From Curvularia sp. ZM96 (Eukaryota; Ascomycota; Dothideomycetes; Pleosporales; Pleosporaceae): a DNA stretch of 64,000 nt. The stretch lies in NCBI GenBank assembly GCA_022457065.1, contig JAJGBQ010000001.1:2046001-2110000 (forward strand), given 5' to 3'. The notes below the pieces were generated by a model that was given only the letters and a program-made list of their open reading frames with translations, had not been told where the DNA came from and made no database searches. The position numbers and the translations under genes were made by a program. Shown here piece by piece: positions 11,425-22,419 of this stretch (within the stretch, counting starts at the first letter, position 1; each line of letters begins with the position of its first letter).

Positions 11425-12503
11425 GATAATGGAGTTGGGTTGGTGTAGACGTGTAAGTGGGGTAAGCTGTGGCTGGGGAAGAGTAGACGTTGCGAAGAGG
11501 CGCGAGTCAATGGATGGTCGGGTGCAAGAGCGCTGGTGTGGGGGAAGATGGCAAAAGCGCTGACAGTGGGAGATTATATAGAGGCACGAGCAGCGTTGGT
11601 CGTTTGCGCACAGGTGAAAGGTGAAAGGCAACTATGGTTGCTCTCCGCCGCAAGCCAGCCAGAGAGGCGAAGCTCAGGCCAAGCCCATCCGGATTGGGAC
11701 AAGCGCAAGGCTGCAACCCCCAAAATACTCGTTTGCCTTGCGCGACACACGTCGACCAGGCCGCCTTGACTTGTAGTCTGACGGTCCTTTGATACTTAGC
11801 GGGCTTTTGTTTTCTGTCTCGTTGCTCGAAACGGCTTGGGTTTGTGCCTTGTTGGACGGCGTCCGCAGGCTGCACCGGGCTTGGCCATGGAGGGGCTCCC
11901 CTCGCACCACAATCCTCGGGTGGGTAGAAGTAGCCAGAAGGCCGCGCCGCGCCCCAGCATCTGCTGTAGAGGACAGAATGGCCTTCAGGAAGCAAGCATT
12001 GTCATAGATGCACCACCTTCACTACAGGACGATCGCGCTGTTATGGCGAGTTGCGTTCCTGTTCACAGTTCATACAAAGCAACTGCTGCCCCGTGCATGC
12101 TGGGTGAGGTGCCCGCCACGTGACGTCGCTGTTGCATCCAGACGCGCCTATCCTGTCGTCGAGGGAAGGAGCGAGGGGTGGCAGCCCTGGCAGCCACGCC
12201 ACCTGGCATCTGATCAAGCCGCCTGACAACCACCCTCTTGTTGACTCTGCTCGTCTCGCGGCCATGGCCCCTCGCTGTCCTCTTAACAGGCCACGCGTCT
12301 GAACATAATAATAATTGTTCGCGTCAAACTTGCTGTTACAATCGGCTCCCCCTTATCCGCGTCCAACTTTTGGATGACATAGCCTGCACTAAAACATGCC
12401 TTGGCCTCACTTTTGCGCAAACAAAACACTCCACTTCTGCAAAAGACATGCCCTTGTGCGACGCAGCCTCCTTTGAACACGCCCTGCTTCAATCCCTCCC
12501 ACC
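11425..12503. other. Divergent intergenic region SKP1 / SMP3
   Basis: 1079 bp between two divergent starts. Several frames are open for short distances but none shows domain sequence, and no tRNA or repeat was found. Presumed promoters and leaders. Confidence 0.5.
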
Positions 12504-14222
12504 ATGTGGCGCAGACTCTACTTCCTGCTCATCCTAGTCCGCATCTACTTTGCCCTGTCACCCAGTTACTTGCACCCCGACGAGAACTTCCAGGGCCCAG
12601 AGGTCGTTGCCGGTATGCCATGCCTGTCTTGCACCAAACACCTGGCCTTTTCATACTGACTCCCACCACAGGACGCGTCTTTTCCTACCCCGTTCACGAA
12701 ACCTGGGAATTCACCTCGGAATATCCCATTCGCAGCACTTTCCCATTATGGCTTGCCTACGGCTGGCCCATGTATATCCTGCGCTGGCTATGGGAGGGCT
12801 TCGGATATGATGTCTCGCCCTCGGTTGTCTACTGGACGCTGCGCGTGCTCATGCTGTCGCTGAGCGTCGTCATGGAGGACTGGGCCATTCACGAGCTGGT
12901 CGCTTCGCCCCGCGCTCGGCGCATTGCCGTGGTGCTGGTCGCGTCTTCGTACGTCACATGGACCTTCCAGACGCACACCTTCTCGAACAGCCTTGAGACT
13001 TTGTTGGTACTCTGGAGTCTGGTTCTGATCCAGAGGATTACGGATGATAAGGTACGCCTACGTCAGCACGCTTGCCCACCTAGCACATGCAGCTAACCCA
13101 ACCTGCAGAAGCGCTCCGGCATCCTAGCCTCGTCCATTTTGGGCTTCATGGCCGTGGTCGGTATCTTTAATCGCATCACCTTTCCAGCATTCCTTCTTCT
13201 GCCTGCCACAACATTGCTGCCCCATTTCCAGCGCAAGTCAGTTTACCCCTCATTCCCGCGATTCGTACTCAATTGACATTTCCAGACCATTCTCTCTCGT
13301 CTTTCTGGCTACATTCGCTCTTGGAACCGCCTTCCTTGCCATCTGCGTTGATACGGCCTTTTATACCCCAGGCGAATTTACCTTCTCCAAAGTTTTTGCC
13401 GGTCCTGTCATTACGCCCCTCAACAACTTCCGCTACAACTCCAATTCTGAGAACCTTGCCCAGCATGGCATACACCCACGTTACCAGCACGTGCTTGTCA
13501 ACCTTCCTCAACTACTGGGGCCCGCGACCCCGCTTTTGTTCTTCCTACGCAAAGCACACATCACCATGACGCTGCTATCAGCCTTGTCCGGTGTCGCTCT
13601 GCTCAGTATTTTCCCGCATCAAGAGGCTCGCTTCTTGTTACCCGCAGTGCCCTTGATACTATCTTCGATACGCCTGCCAAACCTGACTTTCAAGAAGCCT
13701 TGGATAGCGACGTGGGTCATCTTCAACGTAGCCTTGGGACTGTTGATGGGCGTATATCACCAAGGTGGTATCGTGCCCGTACAGATAAATATCGCCAAAA
13801 CCAATGAAACCGTCAGTCATGCCTTTTGGTGGAAGACATACAGTCCCCCTACCTGGTTGCTGAACGGCAAGAATGGAGAACTCAAGACTGTGGATTTGAT
13901 GGGCTGCCCAGGAGAGCAGATGCTCGAAAAGGTCAAAGAAGCGCTGCCACTTTGCCGGACTCGAAAACTCCCAAGGGTTGAAGAACGGGGTGCTACGTAC
14001 TTGGTAGCTCCGCGCTCCGCCCACTTTCTGAAGCCCTACCAAGGCGCAAATAAGCGAGAGGAGGTCTCACTCGAAGAAGTCTGGAGCTATCGACATCATC
14101 TGAATCTTGACGATATGGACTTTGCCGACGACGGTGTCTGGAATACCCTGAGTCGTGTTGTTGGTGATCGAGGACTAGTCGTGTGGAAGGCGACTCGCAA
14201 TTGCTCGGCTACCTCTGAGTAG
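12504..14222 (+). CDS. SMP3: GPI mannosyltransferase 4 (SMP3/PIG-Z)
   Basis: Adds the fourth mannose to the GPI precursor in the ER, using dolichyl-phosphate mannose. Four exons (12504-12612, 12672-13051, 13109-13236, 13286-14222) give 517 residues. Seen: the GT22 signature HPDE at residues 24-27 (SYLHPDENFQGPEVVAG) in the first lumenal loop, YPVHETWEFTSEYPIRS, repeated hydrophobic helices through residue ~350, and FPHQEARFLLPAVPL in the second half. HPDENFQGPE matches the SMP3 branch, while PIG-B/GPI10 normally has HPDEYFQ. A second GPI-anchor gene, LAS21, lies about 11 kb upstream, which may be chance. Convergent with PGS1. Confidence 0.93.
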
Positions 14223-14543
14223 CATAAGCCAATTCTACCTGAGCGCTATTTGACACGAGAAGAAGTCAATGTGAATGCCCAGGAATCTTGGTAGAGAAAA
14301 AGGCGCAAGACTTTCTGGACTTTCCTAGGTCCCAACCTTCTTTACCTTTCCTTTCTTTATCTTTTTATGCCCCATAGATACCCGCTGCATAGCTCTCGAA
14401 TCATAATGAATAATAGGAGGAGAAGTCTTGTCGAAAAAAAAGTGTGTCTCTCCATGAAGTCATGTGTTAATGGTGGTTGCGATTGAGTAATGCTACATAT
14501 TCCTACACTACGTCCAGATTCCACGTACATCTATACACACGCC
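14223..14543. other. Short convergent intergenic region SMP3 / PGS1
   Basis: 321 bp containing two 3' ends. It has T-rich tracts near 14340-14370 and an A-run near 14436; nothing coding was seen. Confidence 0.5.
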
Positions 14544-16454
14544 CTACAACGCCCCACCAAGCACCCTAACCGCCCACATAGCCAACTTAACATTCATTCC
14601 TACCTTCCTCTCCGGCTTCTCAAACTCGCTCTCATCCACCGCCCGCGCATGCTCCCCCAACCACCTCACCTCCTCGCCCAAGCGCCTCCTCAGTCCCGCA
14701 TCCGTCGTCGCAACGACAACATTTGCCTCGAGATCAAGCTCATACGCGCGCTTGGTATAATTCGACGACCCAACCACCGTGATACACGGGTCCTCGCTCT
14801 GTCCCTCCCCGTCTGCGTTCGAAGGTGTGGATCCAGGCAACGCAACCCAAATACCTTTGGCATGATACGTCCATCCGTCTTTCTCACCTACTTTCCCCTT
14901 CTTCCACTCTTTGAGGACAATGGTATCGCGGAGGCCCTGGTACTTTACGCGGCGGAGGAAAGAATGGGCTAGGTGCGTGTATGCTGCTGGTAGCATGCCG
15001 CTGACGCCCGAGGAGCCGTAGAAACCATTTGCGTGCGGGTGCGCGGTTAGGACTGTTCCCGAAGCAGGGCGTGTGGAGAGTAGCAAGCGTCTGAAGGAGG
15101 GTGTCATGTTGAAGTAACCGGCGGTGAAGGTCCAGGTGCTGGGGTGAAGAGGAGCGCGGGTGAGGGAGGTGAGAATGGTGGTTAGGGCGGGGAGTTCGGT
15201 GGAGGAGGGCAGGAGCGGGACGAGAGAAAGGATGGGGTAGATAGAGGTTGTTGATGATTGGGAAGCAGATGTAGGGTTTGGGGGCGAGTTATTGGGTGTG
15301 AGGAGGTGAGCGAGGTGTTTTTCTGCTGCTTTTCTGTATTTGGAGGGCTCGGAGAGGGGATTTGGCGCTGCATTTGAGGTAGGCCAGGACATGCTGTATC
15401 CGCCTGCTCCCTGGGCGTCAGATGGCTGGATGTCGAAGCTGAGTGCGGCGACGCCATCATGGATCTTTTTGAAGTAGGTAGTCAATTCGCGCGACCGGAA
15501 TAGATGATATCGGTCTTGTCGGTTAGTAAAGTAGTCCTCGCTGAGGTTGGCACCACTCATGATGATTTCATCGTCGACGCCGTAGAGCTTCATGTGCTGC
15601 AGGCCCCAGCCCTCGTTGATACGCTTGGGAATGTACTTCTTTCGCAGTCCGGTTAGGTTGGGCGTGTGGTACATGCGTACTTCCACCCTCTGCGGGCCAA
15701 ACTCGGTAATGAGGGGGGTTAGAAGGGATGCAGTTGATGGGTTAGGCGTCTCTCGCGTTCCACGTAATGCGTCTGTGAGGAAAGACACGCGCAGATTAGG
15801 GTTTTTCTGGAGAGCTTTACGAATCGTGCTGATGAGGCCGTGTTCTGTCTTGCCAATATAGAGAGTGCTGAGGTAGATTCTGTGTTGAGCTTTTGATATC
15901 TTGTCCTGGAAGGCGTTAACAAATTTGGTCATTTGGTTCTTGGACCGTGTTGTCTCACATGTTCCTCAGATGTTTATCGTTGTTACAGGAACTTGATAAG
16001 ATGCTGAAGATATCACTTGGGAGGGGTTTACATGAGACTGAAGGACTGGAACATTTTTCAAGTGTGCTAGTTGGTTCTCGTTTAAGAATAAAGAACTCAT
16101 CGGTGTAGATAGCAAACAGACAACAAAAACGGAATGAAGCACCCATACTTGAGGAAAGACATAAGATCAGAGAAAAGAAAAAGGATGCCAGCCTACCTTC
16201 AATGTTTGATAAAATTCACTCGGCGTCTGGAGAATTTCTATCTGCTCAGGCTGCATGTCGAACCTTGGAGCAATCTTGTCCAAATCCGACGTTATTGTTG
16301 CAAGCATCGCTGCCTGACTCTGAGGCGCCTGCGACGCCATTCCAGTCGAAGTCGAATACCTCCTCGTCGCCCTGAGGGGTCTGCTAGGAACGCAAAAAGC
16401 TCTTCTACCCGCGATCCTGGGCACTTGAATTCGCAACAAGCTTCGAGCTATCAT
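14544..16454 (-). CDS. PGS1: CDP-diacylglycerol-glycerol-3-phosphate 3-phosphatidyltransferase (PGS1)
   Basis: Makes phosphatidylglycerolphosphate, the first committed step to cardiolipin, at the mitochondrial inner membrane. Two exons: 16197-16454 and 14544-15905, joined by a 291-nt intron (long for this window) to read ...FYQTLK-DKISKAQHRIYLSTLYIGK. The product is 539 residues. Seen: an arginine-rich, acid-free mitochondrial presequence (MIARSLLRIQVPRIAGRR), then two phospholipase-D HKD motifs, HMKLYGVDD (His near 190) and HAKGIWVAL (His near 434), plus YIPKRINEGWGLQHMK and SGANLSEDYFTNRQDRYHLF. An upstream in-frame ATG at 16529 would add 25 residues and is less presequence-like. Divergent from NDUFA12, 213 bp between starts. 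Confidence 0.94.
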
Positions 16455-16667
16455 CGTCGTGAGAGCTCCCGCTACCGCGCTGTCGGAATTGGCATGTGTT
16501 GGAGTGCTAAACTTCCATGTTTGGTGCACTTTGGGGCAAGAACACCTGCAGCACTAGTACGCAAAAGGTAAAGCGTGGGGATATGTCTTGGCATCATCAA
16601 TCGCGACTCAACGACATCCGACAAGCGGCCATCAGCGACCCGCCATCAACAGCTCCAAACAGCCGCC
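16455..16667. promoter_or_regulatory. 213-bp bidirectional promoter PGS1 / NDUFA12
   Basis: The two start codons face away from each other across 213 bp, so both promoters and 5' leaders must overlap or abut here. Both products act at the mitochondrial inner membrane. No known factor-binding motif was confidently identified. Confidence 0.55.
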
Positions 16668-17556
16668 ATGTCGACGCTCATGCGAACACTGCGCAACCTG
16701 CGCAAGATTGGAATCAAGGCAAGCTTCTTGCACTAGCCACATTGCCGTCGCAGCAGCATTACTAACGCTCCCACAGGAATATGCCCATCAGATGGCGGTA
16801 CGCTCGTGGAACCCCCTCAATTGCTCCTCGCAAATAGACTGATCAATTCGTTTCGCGCGCAATAGAATATCGGTACGCTCCGGATATAGTGCCATTGGGC
16901 AGAAAGAAGAGGGAACACTGGGGACTGATGTAATGCAGGTGATACCAAGGCCGGAACCTTTATTGGCATGGACAAGTACGGCAACAAGTACTTTGAGAAC
17001 CTGCAAGATGAACTGCCTCGTAAGAATTACCAAAGAACAGATGAGTGGCGGGGGACTGCCCGCAGGGAAGAAAGAAACGCATGTCTGACTGAACTGTATA
17101 GTGCGAACTCGCTGGGTAGACTACAAGGACAAGGAGTTCGATCCGTATGTTTCCTGACCCATGAGGTCCGAATTGAAACGTAGAAATATGCTGACGCATA
17201 ATTCAATAGTTCCCAGATTGAGCCCGGATGGTATGTTACTTTGGTGGTTAAGTTCACAAAGGTAATCTGACTGGATATAGGCACGCTTGGATGTCATACA
17301 TGGTCGACAAGTCGCCGGCTGTGGACCCGCTTCTGCAGCGTCAGGTGCGCGTCTGGGAGCCCAAAGAGCACAGGCCGACGCTCACATGGAGCCGGTCGGG
17401 ATACAAGCCCTACAGCACGTATGTTTTCACTCATATGACGCCGTTCCGTTTTCCGGCCATTCATTTCGGCGGCTGGCTCTTCTGTTTACTAACCACGTGA
17501 ACAGCACCAAGAATAAGTATTCTCCATGGACACCTGTGGCCAAGGCCCGCGCATAG
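16668..17556 (+). CDS. NDUFA12: NADH:ubiquinone oxidoreductase subunit NDUFA12 (B17.2 type)
   Basis: An accessory subunit of respiratory complex I. The frame is rebuilt from eight exons: 16668-16718, 16777-16797, 16866-16872, 16939-17019, 17102-17144, 17210-17230, 17281-17418 and 17505-17556; the sum is 414 nt, 137 residues. The joined product shows family landmarks: IGDTKAGTFIGMDKYGNKYF, LPLRTRWVDY, IEPGWHAWMSYMVD and a C-terminus ending PWTPVAKARA. Every junction keeps frame. Three features are odd: intron 1 uses a GC donor (AAG|GCAAGC) with ACTAAC and CACAG at its end, exon 3 is only 7 nt, and exons 2 and 6 are 21 nt each. Automated predictors would probably miss this gene or mis-splice it. 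No presequence is apparent, as is usual for this subunit. Confidence 0.9.
16719..16776 (+). other. GC-AG intron in NDUFA12
   Basis: A 58-nt intron with donor AAG|GCAAGC, a branch-like ACTAAC and acceptor CCACAG. Using any nearby GT donor breaks the reading frame or inserts residues into the conserved N-terminus, so the non-canonical GC donor is the best reading. Confidence 0.8.
16866..16872 (+). other. 7-nt micro-exon in NDUFA12
   Basis: Seven bases, AATATCG, flanked by a CAATAG acceptor and a GTACGC donor, supply Asn-Ile-Gly (the last codon split) needed to reach the conserved IGDTKAG motif in frame. Confidence 0.78.
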
Positions 17557-18012
17557 ATAAGAAATTACTCTGTTTTTTTCTTCCCTGGAATATGCAAAAT
17601 CCATCGTTGTTATTAAACTTGTTGACGTCTCTCCCAAATTGCATATATATGGCAGTCTTTCTTGAATATTGCCAAGCCTACAAAACCTTGTCTTGTCTTA
17701 CGTATGAAGTAGAGATTAAGCCGAAGAGGAGGCAAGTGGGTCAGCACAAAAGGAGGCGCAGACCCCCAACAAATTCACCAACATAAGGTTTCAACGGCTC
17801 GGCGCTTATTCGAGGAATAAAGAATTAAGTTTCAGATGACGGGCTTGTATTAATGACTACCGTAAGAGATAAGACAGAACCAAAAAGAATCTTTGCACGT
17901 CATCTGCCAATCATCAACCATGCTCTGGTTAGGAAGAGAGAAAGAGAAAAAGATTAACTCCTTTGCATCTCCATCGCCAGCATCTAAGTGTCTAATTCGG
18001 CGTGTTGCATAT
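17557..18012. other. Convergent intergenic region NDUFA12 / FAD oxidoreductase
   Basis: 456 bp, AT-richer than its neighbours, with no coding or RNA feature that I can support. Confidence 0.5.
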
Positions 18013-19452
18013 CTAGAGACCCTGCATGACCATGGGAAGGAGAACCTGCTTGTTGAAGTTCCAGATGATAGTACTGTCGTGACCCCTCCAGGTAGCACCA
18101 GTCCAGTACGTGCTCTTCTGTCCCTGAAGAGCGTTCATGCGGTCATAGAAGCCTGAGGCAATGTCTTCGGATGTGACCTGAAGGGAGAAGGGCGCGTGAG
18201 CGCCACAGACGACAAACTCGGGCTGGGTCTGAGTGAAGTTCCTGTTGCTCTGGTTGACGGCCTGAGCACGCTTAAGCTCGGCAACGATACGGGACTTGAC
18301 GGTGTCGATGCTCAGGGGGTATTGAGCGGTGCTGCGAGGGGTAGAGTAGTAGACGTTGGAGTGGCCAGGGATAGCGTTGGGGGCAGCGAGCACGATGCCG
18401 GGCTCGTTACCCTGAGCAAATGGGTTGCGGAGGTTGGTGTTGACGACGGTGGCGGGTGGGAGGCCGGTGTTCTCGACAATGCAGGTGTAGTAGCCGGTGT
18501 TGAGCCACTTGCTGAAGACGCTGCGCTCGTTCTGAGTCGGGTTGAATGGCGTAAGGTTCTCTAGGCGAGGGGGGATGGTGATGATGAGCTTCTTTGCGCA
18601 GATGTACTTGATACCGTGAGGAGTCTTCACAGCGAGCTCAACGCCGTTGTCCTTGCGCTGGGAGCTAATGACCTGGGAGGAGAGCAAGAGACTTTGGGCC
18701 TGAAGAAGCTCAGCCTGTGCCTTGCCGTAGATCTCGCTGTTGTTGCCGCGCGCAGAAGTGACGAGGCTTTGGTTGATGATCTGCTGGACCAGTTCCAAAC
18801 CAGCGACACGGATGAACTCAGCGGCAGGAAGAGTGGAAGCGTCACCAGTGGCAGTGTTCCACTTGATCAAGAAAGGGACAGCTGCCTCGATACCGAGCTG
18901 CTTGGCCAATTGGCCAAAAGGCATAGACAGCTCCTGAGGCACAGGCCTGGGAAGGAACATACCACCAGCAAGCTGGGGGTACTTCATCAGGAAAGCAATA
19001 TACTTCTGTAGTGCTGCACCAATAACTTGCTGGCTAGGCTGGGCCTCAGCTGGGATGTTGACGATGGTGCCCGTACTATAGTCAAAAGGCACCGGCTGGA
19101 TGTTGAAAATTGCCGCAGCTCGAGTCAATGGAACATTAAAGCGGCTGAAGTACTCGTTGACAGTCGAGCTGTTGTGCCAAACCGCCACACCGTAGTCTAC
19201 GGGAATGCCAGTAGCAGGGTCCGTGTAAGTGTTTGTGTGGCCACCGACGAGGGACTTGGATTCAACGACAATGATGGATTTGCCGGCATCCTTGAGTTGG
19301 ATGGCAGCGTGGATACCCGAGGAGCCACCACCGATGATGGCTACGTCGCGGACAATGACGTTACGAGGGTCGACGTTGGCGGGGAGGGCCGCAGCAGGTG
19401 AGAGGCCAAAGAAGGCAACAAGTGCCGCACAGAGTGCTGCTGAAGGCTGCAT
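18013..19452 (-). CDS. Secreted FAD-dependent amine-oxidase-like enzyme (beta-cyclopiazonate dehydrogenase-like)
   Basis: A flavin enzyme of the amine-oxidase superfamily, 479 residues from the ATG at 19452, without introns. An in-frame ATG at 19524 would add 24 residues, but the shorter start begins directly with a signal peptide (MQPSAALCAALVAFFGLSPAAALPA), so secretion or entry into the endomembrane system is predicted. Seen: the dinucleotide-binding fold DVAIIGGGSSGIHAAIQL followed by an acidic strand end (IIVVES) and VGGHTNTY; a C-terminal region ends with a Trp-rich TYWTGATWRGHDSTIIWNF segment. Proteins of this shape in filamentous fungi are often named after beta-cyclopiazonate dehydrogenase, but the substrate cannot be read from sequence and no cyclopiazonate-type synthase is nearby. 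Several N-glycosylation sequons are present. Confidence 0.75.
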   Translation of the reverse strand: MQPSAALCAALVAFFGLSPAAALPANVDPRNVIVRDVAIIGGGSSGIHAAIQLKDAGKSIIVVESKSLVGGHTNTYTDPATGIPVDYGVAVWHNSSTVNEYFSRFNVPLTRAAAIFNIQPVPFDYSTGTIVNIPAEAQPSQQVIGAALQKYIAFLMKYPQLAGGMFLPRPVPQELSMPFGQLAKQLGIEAAVPFLIKWNTATGDASTLPAAEFIRVAGLELVQQIINQSLVTSARGNNSEIYGKAQAELLQAQSLLLSSQVISSQRKDNGVELAVKTPHGIKYICAKKLIITIPPRLENLTPFNPTQNERSVFSKWLNTGYYTCIVENTGLPPATVVNTNLRNPFAQGNEPGIVLAAPNAIPGHSNVYYSTPRSTAQYPLSIDTVKSRIVAELKRAQAVNQSNRNFTQTQPEFVVCGAHAPFSLQVTSEDIASGFYDRMNALQGQKSTYWTGATWRGHDSTIIWNFNKQVLLPMVMQGL

Positions 19453-21117
19453 TATGGTGTATATATTATAAGCAAACAAAAGAGTGACTGGGTGAGTGAG
19501 TAACTGCGGTGGTACAGCAAACATCGTCCTCGCAGCAGCTTAATATAATCCCTAAATGATCGTTTATCTTGACCCTGCTGACTGCATCCAGGTCCTTGAG
19601 TCGCACCGACCATTAGAGTATAACGGATCTCCCGATGTGGAGCGTGCTACGGCAGTTGCATGATGCTAACCTTTTACCATGACGATCGTGATGGCCATGA
19701 TCCTAGAGATTCCCCCGTTTGACAGTGAGTATGATCAGTTTTCGGCACCGCTAAGCCGTGAACTCGGGCCGTAATGAAAGACAATCCCAGCCATTTAGTC
19801 AGCAAGGTGCCTTTGCGGAGCGTTAAAGTCATGGCATCCCGCAATTACAATGTCGAATCGATATTTTGTAGTTTAGCTGTCAGCTTACCGGCGCAGTATA
19901 TGCAGCGACCCGTCTGCTGGTCGCGAAGCTTGCCTGATTTGAAACTGATGATTACCACTAGTATGTTAACCTTGGTGCTCAGCCCTACCAGCCCAGTGTG
20001 GTCTTGTCACTTGAACGGATGAATGAGGAAGAATTTGCTGATTCGAACCACCGAGGCTTGACCTACAAAAGACGTTGTAATTACGGTACATGCCTAGCGA
20101 TGACATCTTGGCCCGGATCGGTGTCGGCACTGCTGGGTTCTTCCATTTGCTAGCTTGGCGATTTCCTAGCGTTGGCTTGGTACACAGAGCTCGCTTGCAG
20201 TAGGGGATTTGTCTTGGTCTCTCGTTTTCTAGCATAGCATTCGTCGTTCAAATTCCCACTTAGGTGAAGAGGAGCGACCAACACGGTAGATGTAGGGCAG
20301 GCAATGGATGACAGCGTATTCTGGCCGGCATTTGGGCCAATCCCTGCTGCTGACTGGTGGCTGCTCACGGGCGGCGCGGTGTGAATGCGGTGATTGAGTC
20401 TGTCGCGTACATATAGTATGTACGTAGTACACACGGTATGTATGAGTAGTTCATGAGACCTCAAGAAAACTGTCGCTCTGTCTGAGCATTTGGGCCCATT
20501 GGTCCAGGCTTACCAATTTCAAGTCTAGACTGGCAAATTGACGTGTTCGAAGGCAGCACGCACAGCTCAGCAGGTATTTGCCCACTGGGAGGGCAAGTGG
20601 CCCTTTTGCGATGCAATTCTGTTGAAACAGAAGATTGCTCGACGCTGTGGATGCTGCTTGCATCTTGAGTTGTGAGATGCAACTAGTGCGAATGCTTTGT
20701 TTACTCTCGGAGCACATCGCCGCCTCGTCAGATCGGCCGTGCGTGACTCAGGAGTGTACGGAGTAAGCGGCTGCCACACAACCGATATTCGAGCCGAGTG
20801 CACAGATAATATTCGAAACCTTATGGGGAGCGTTGTGATGCAGGCCTGGATTGCAATATTGTCGAAGGTCACTACCGCCAAGACATGGCCGCGCGCATGT
20901 TTGTGTCAATCGGTTGAACTATAGACGAACGACCTCTTATTTTAAAACTATTGCCGTTTTCCTCTGTTAGTATGACGCAGCTCCCAATATTGTGTTTTCG
21001 TTTCTTGCCACCCTGACTTCTTGATGAGCTTAGGGGTCTGGCTCTGTCTATGTGTCATACTGCTCCACACAGCACAGACGTGACTTCAAGCAAAAAAATT
21101 CCACTCAAAGTGCAAAA
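19453..21117. other. Gene-poor interval upstream of the FAD oxidoreductase
   Basis: 1665 bp with only short unrecognisable frames. It contains a 17-nt hairpin (GTACATA-TAG-TATGTAC, 20407-20423). No transposon protein or terminal repeat was recognised. Confidence 0.45.
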
Positions 21118-21236
21118 ACATACGACAGCGGGGATTCACCAGTGGTCACCCACCTGATTACTAGTCCGCCGGTCAACTGCTTAAGTACAAATGATCGAAC
21201 GGGGATTTCTGCTCCCAGTTGCCTATGGTCGTATGT
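21118..21236 (-). rRNA. 5S ribosomal RNA gene (isolated copy)
   Basis: A 5S rRNA of about 119 nt on the minus strand. Helix I pairs perfectly: the 5' ACATACGAC with the 3' GTCGTATGT. It is followed by CATAGGCAACTG, which pairs (CAACTG/CAGTTG) with the segment before GACCGGCGGACTAG to make helix II. The helix III arm keeps pairing with AAAT/ATTT instead of the GGGA/TCCC of other ascomycetes. The internal control region is recognisable (TTAAGCAGTTGACCGGC and GGTGGGTGACCACTGGTGAA). A T-run follows the 3' end (TATGTTTTTG), as a pol III terminator. Dispersed single 5S genes are normal in filamentous ascomycetes. Retained pairing suggests a working gene rather than a relic. Confidence 0.86.
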
Positions 21237-22419
21237 ATTGGCCATGTTGAAGTTGTTGAGATATCATGCCACAGAGGGGTGACCGTCACGTGACCGTCAT
21301 AGACGCAGTAGAGTCATGGTACGAAGGAGGTTTCGATTGCAGGTGGCTTCTTTCTGATATTGAATCTGGATGGCGTATACTAGCAACTTGACGAGACGTA
21401 ACAGTTGCACATGGCCTTCTGCAGGAGAGACCAAGGGTGTACGCAAGCCGAAAACCTCATTAGCGTCTCGCGTTAGCTTCAGTGTGTACGAAGACGCATC
21501 TCGGTACAAAAGGCAGCAGCAGGCTCAAAGGGTCCGGTTGACTAGGAGGTACTACGAATACCGTTACAGGCGACATAGAGATGGAGTGCAGATGGATCCA
21601 CGTGGTGGGGTTCCGTCACCTGGTCCCACCATGGCGTGTGGGTCGGCACCAGTTAACGTTGACTTGGCTGCAGCAGAGTCCTGCCTAAAGAACGAGGGGA
21701 CATGGGCGTCGAGAGCATGGCAGGATGACTAGTCCATCACAAAGTCGATACTGCGTTGGAGGTGAATAGGTGCCGGGGGTGGCCGCGGAGACGGCGATAA
21801 GGGCGCACATGAGCTAAAGGGCGCATACGAATAGGCCGGCTGGTGTGTGTACCTAGGCATGTGATAAGCAGGGTGGGTGCAGGGAGCCAGTCGAGCACCT
21901 CTCGTGGTGATTCGCACCCTCATCCATATTTTTGGTTTGTTTGTTTGCTTGTTGAGGGCGCCCGTTGTCGCGTGTGATCAGCGAGACGACACGATCCAGA
22001 TCAGAAAGCGTGGGATCTCGACTGGCGTTATTTCCGCATTGGGCCAGCGCAGAGCCGCCGCCAGATTACATCACAACGGCCGTCGTGCGTGAACGTCAGT
22101 GCGCATCGGGCAAGGCTCTTGCGGCGACTAGCAAAGTGCCGTCAAGTCCACCAGGCCGCCTTCTTCCTTGCGATTCTCCACCAACGCCCTCTGTGCATCG
22201 AGGCGCCCAGAAACCGAGGCATCGCCTGTCGACGTCTGTTTACCGCGGCGCATTCAACACCAAAGCGCCACCGCATCTGTCGAACCGCGCTCTCGCTCTC
22301 CAATGCGCTTCACCGCTCGTCGGTAACGAGTACGAGTGCGACTGCGACTGTGAGCGCGCAAGGTCTGGACTGGACTCGGCCACAGCACAACAGACGTCGC
22401 AGAACAGCAGGCCGGCAGC
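21237..22419. promoter_or_regulatory. Upstream region of the ABC transporter gene
   Basis: 1183 bp. From 21965 the frame used by the transporter's second exon is open without a stop, but this stretch is low-complexity and lacks membrane segments. I treat it as promoter and leader. Confidence 0.45.

Noticed and set aside
15906..16196. Possible extra mini-exon inside the long PGS1 intron
   Set aside because: The direct join already gives a family-consistent FYQTLK-DKI sequence with no gap, so no extra exon is needed.
20034..20100. tRNA-like T-loop (GGTTCGAATC on the minus strand)
   Set aside because: No pairing T stem, D arm or acceptor stem could be drawn around it.
20407..20423. Perfect 7-bp hairpin GTACATA-TAG-TATGTAC
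   Set aside because: It lies far from any 3' end and has no repeat copy in the window; probably chance in AT-rich sequence.
21965..22419. Open frame upstream of the ABC transporter that would add ~150 residues
   Set aside because: It has no membrane segment or domain and starts without an ATG; a short first exon at 22420 with a family-like N-terminus explains the gene better.
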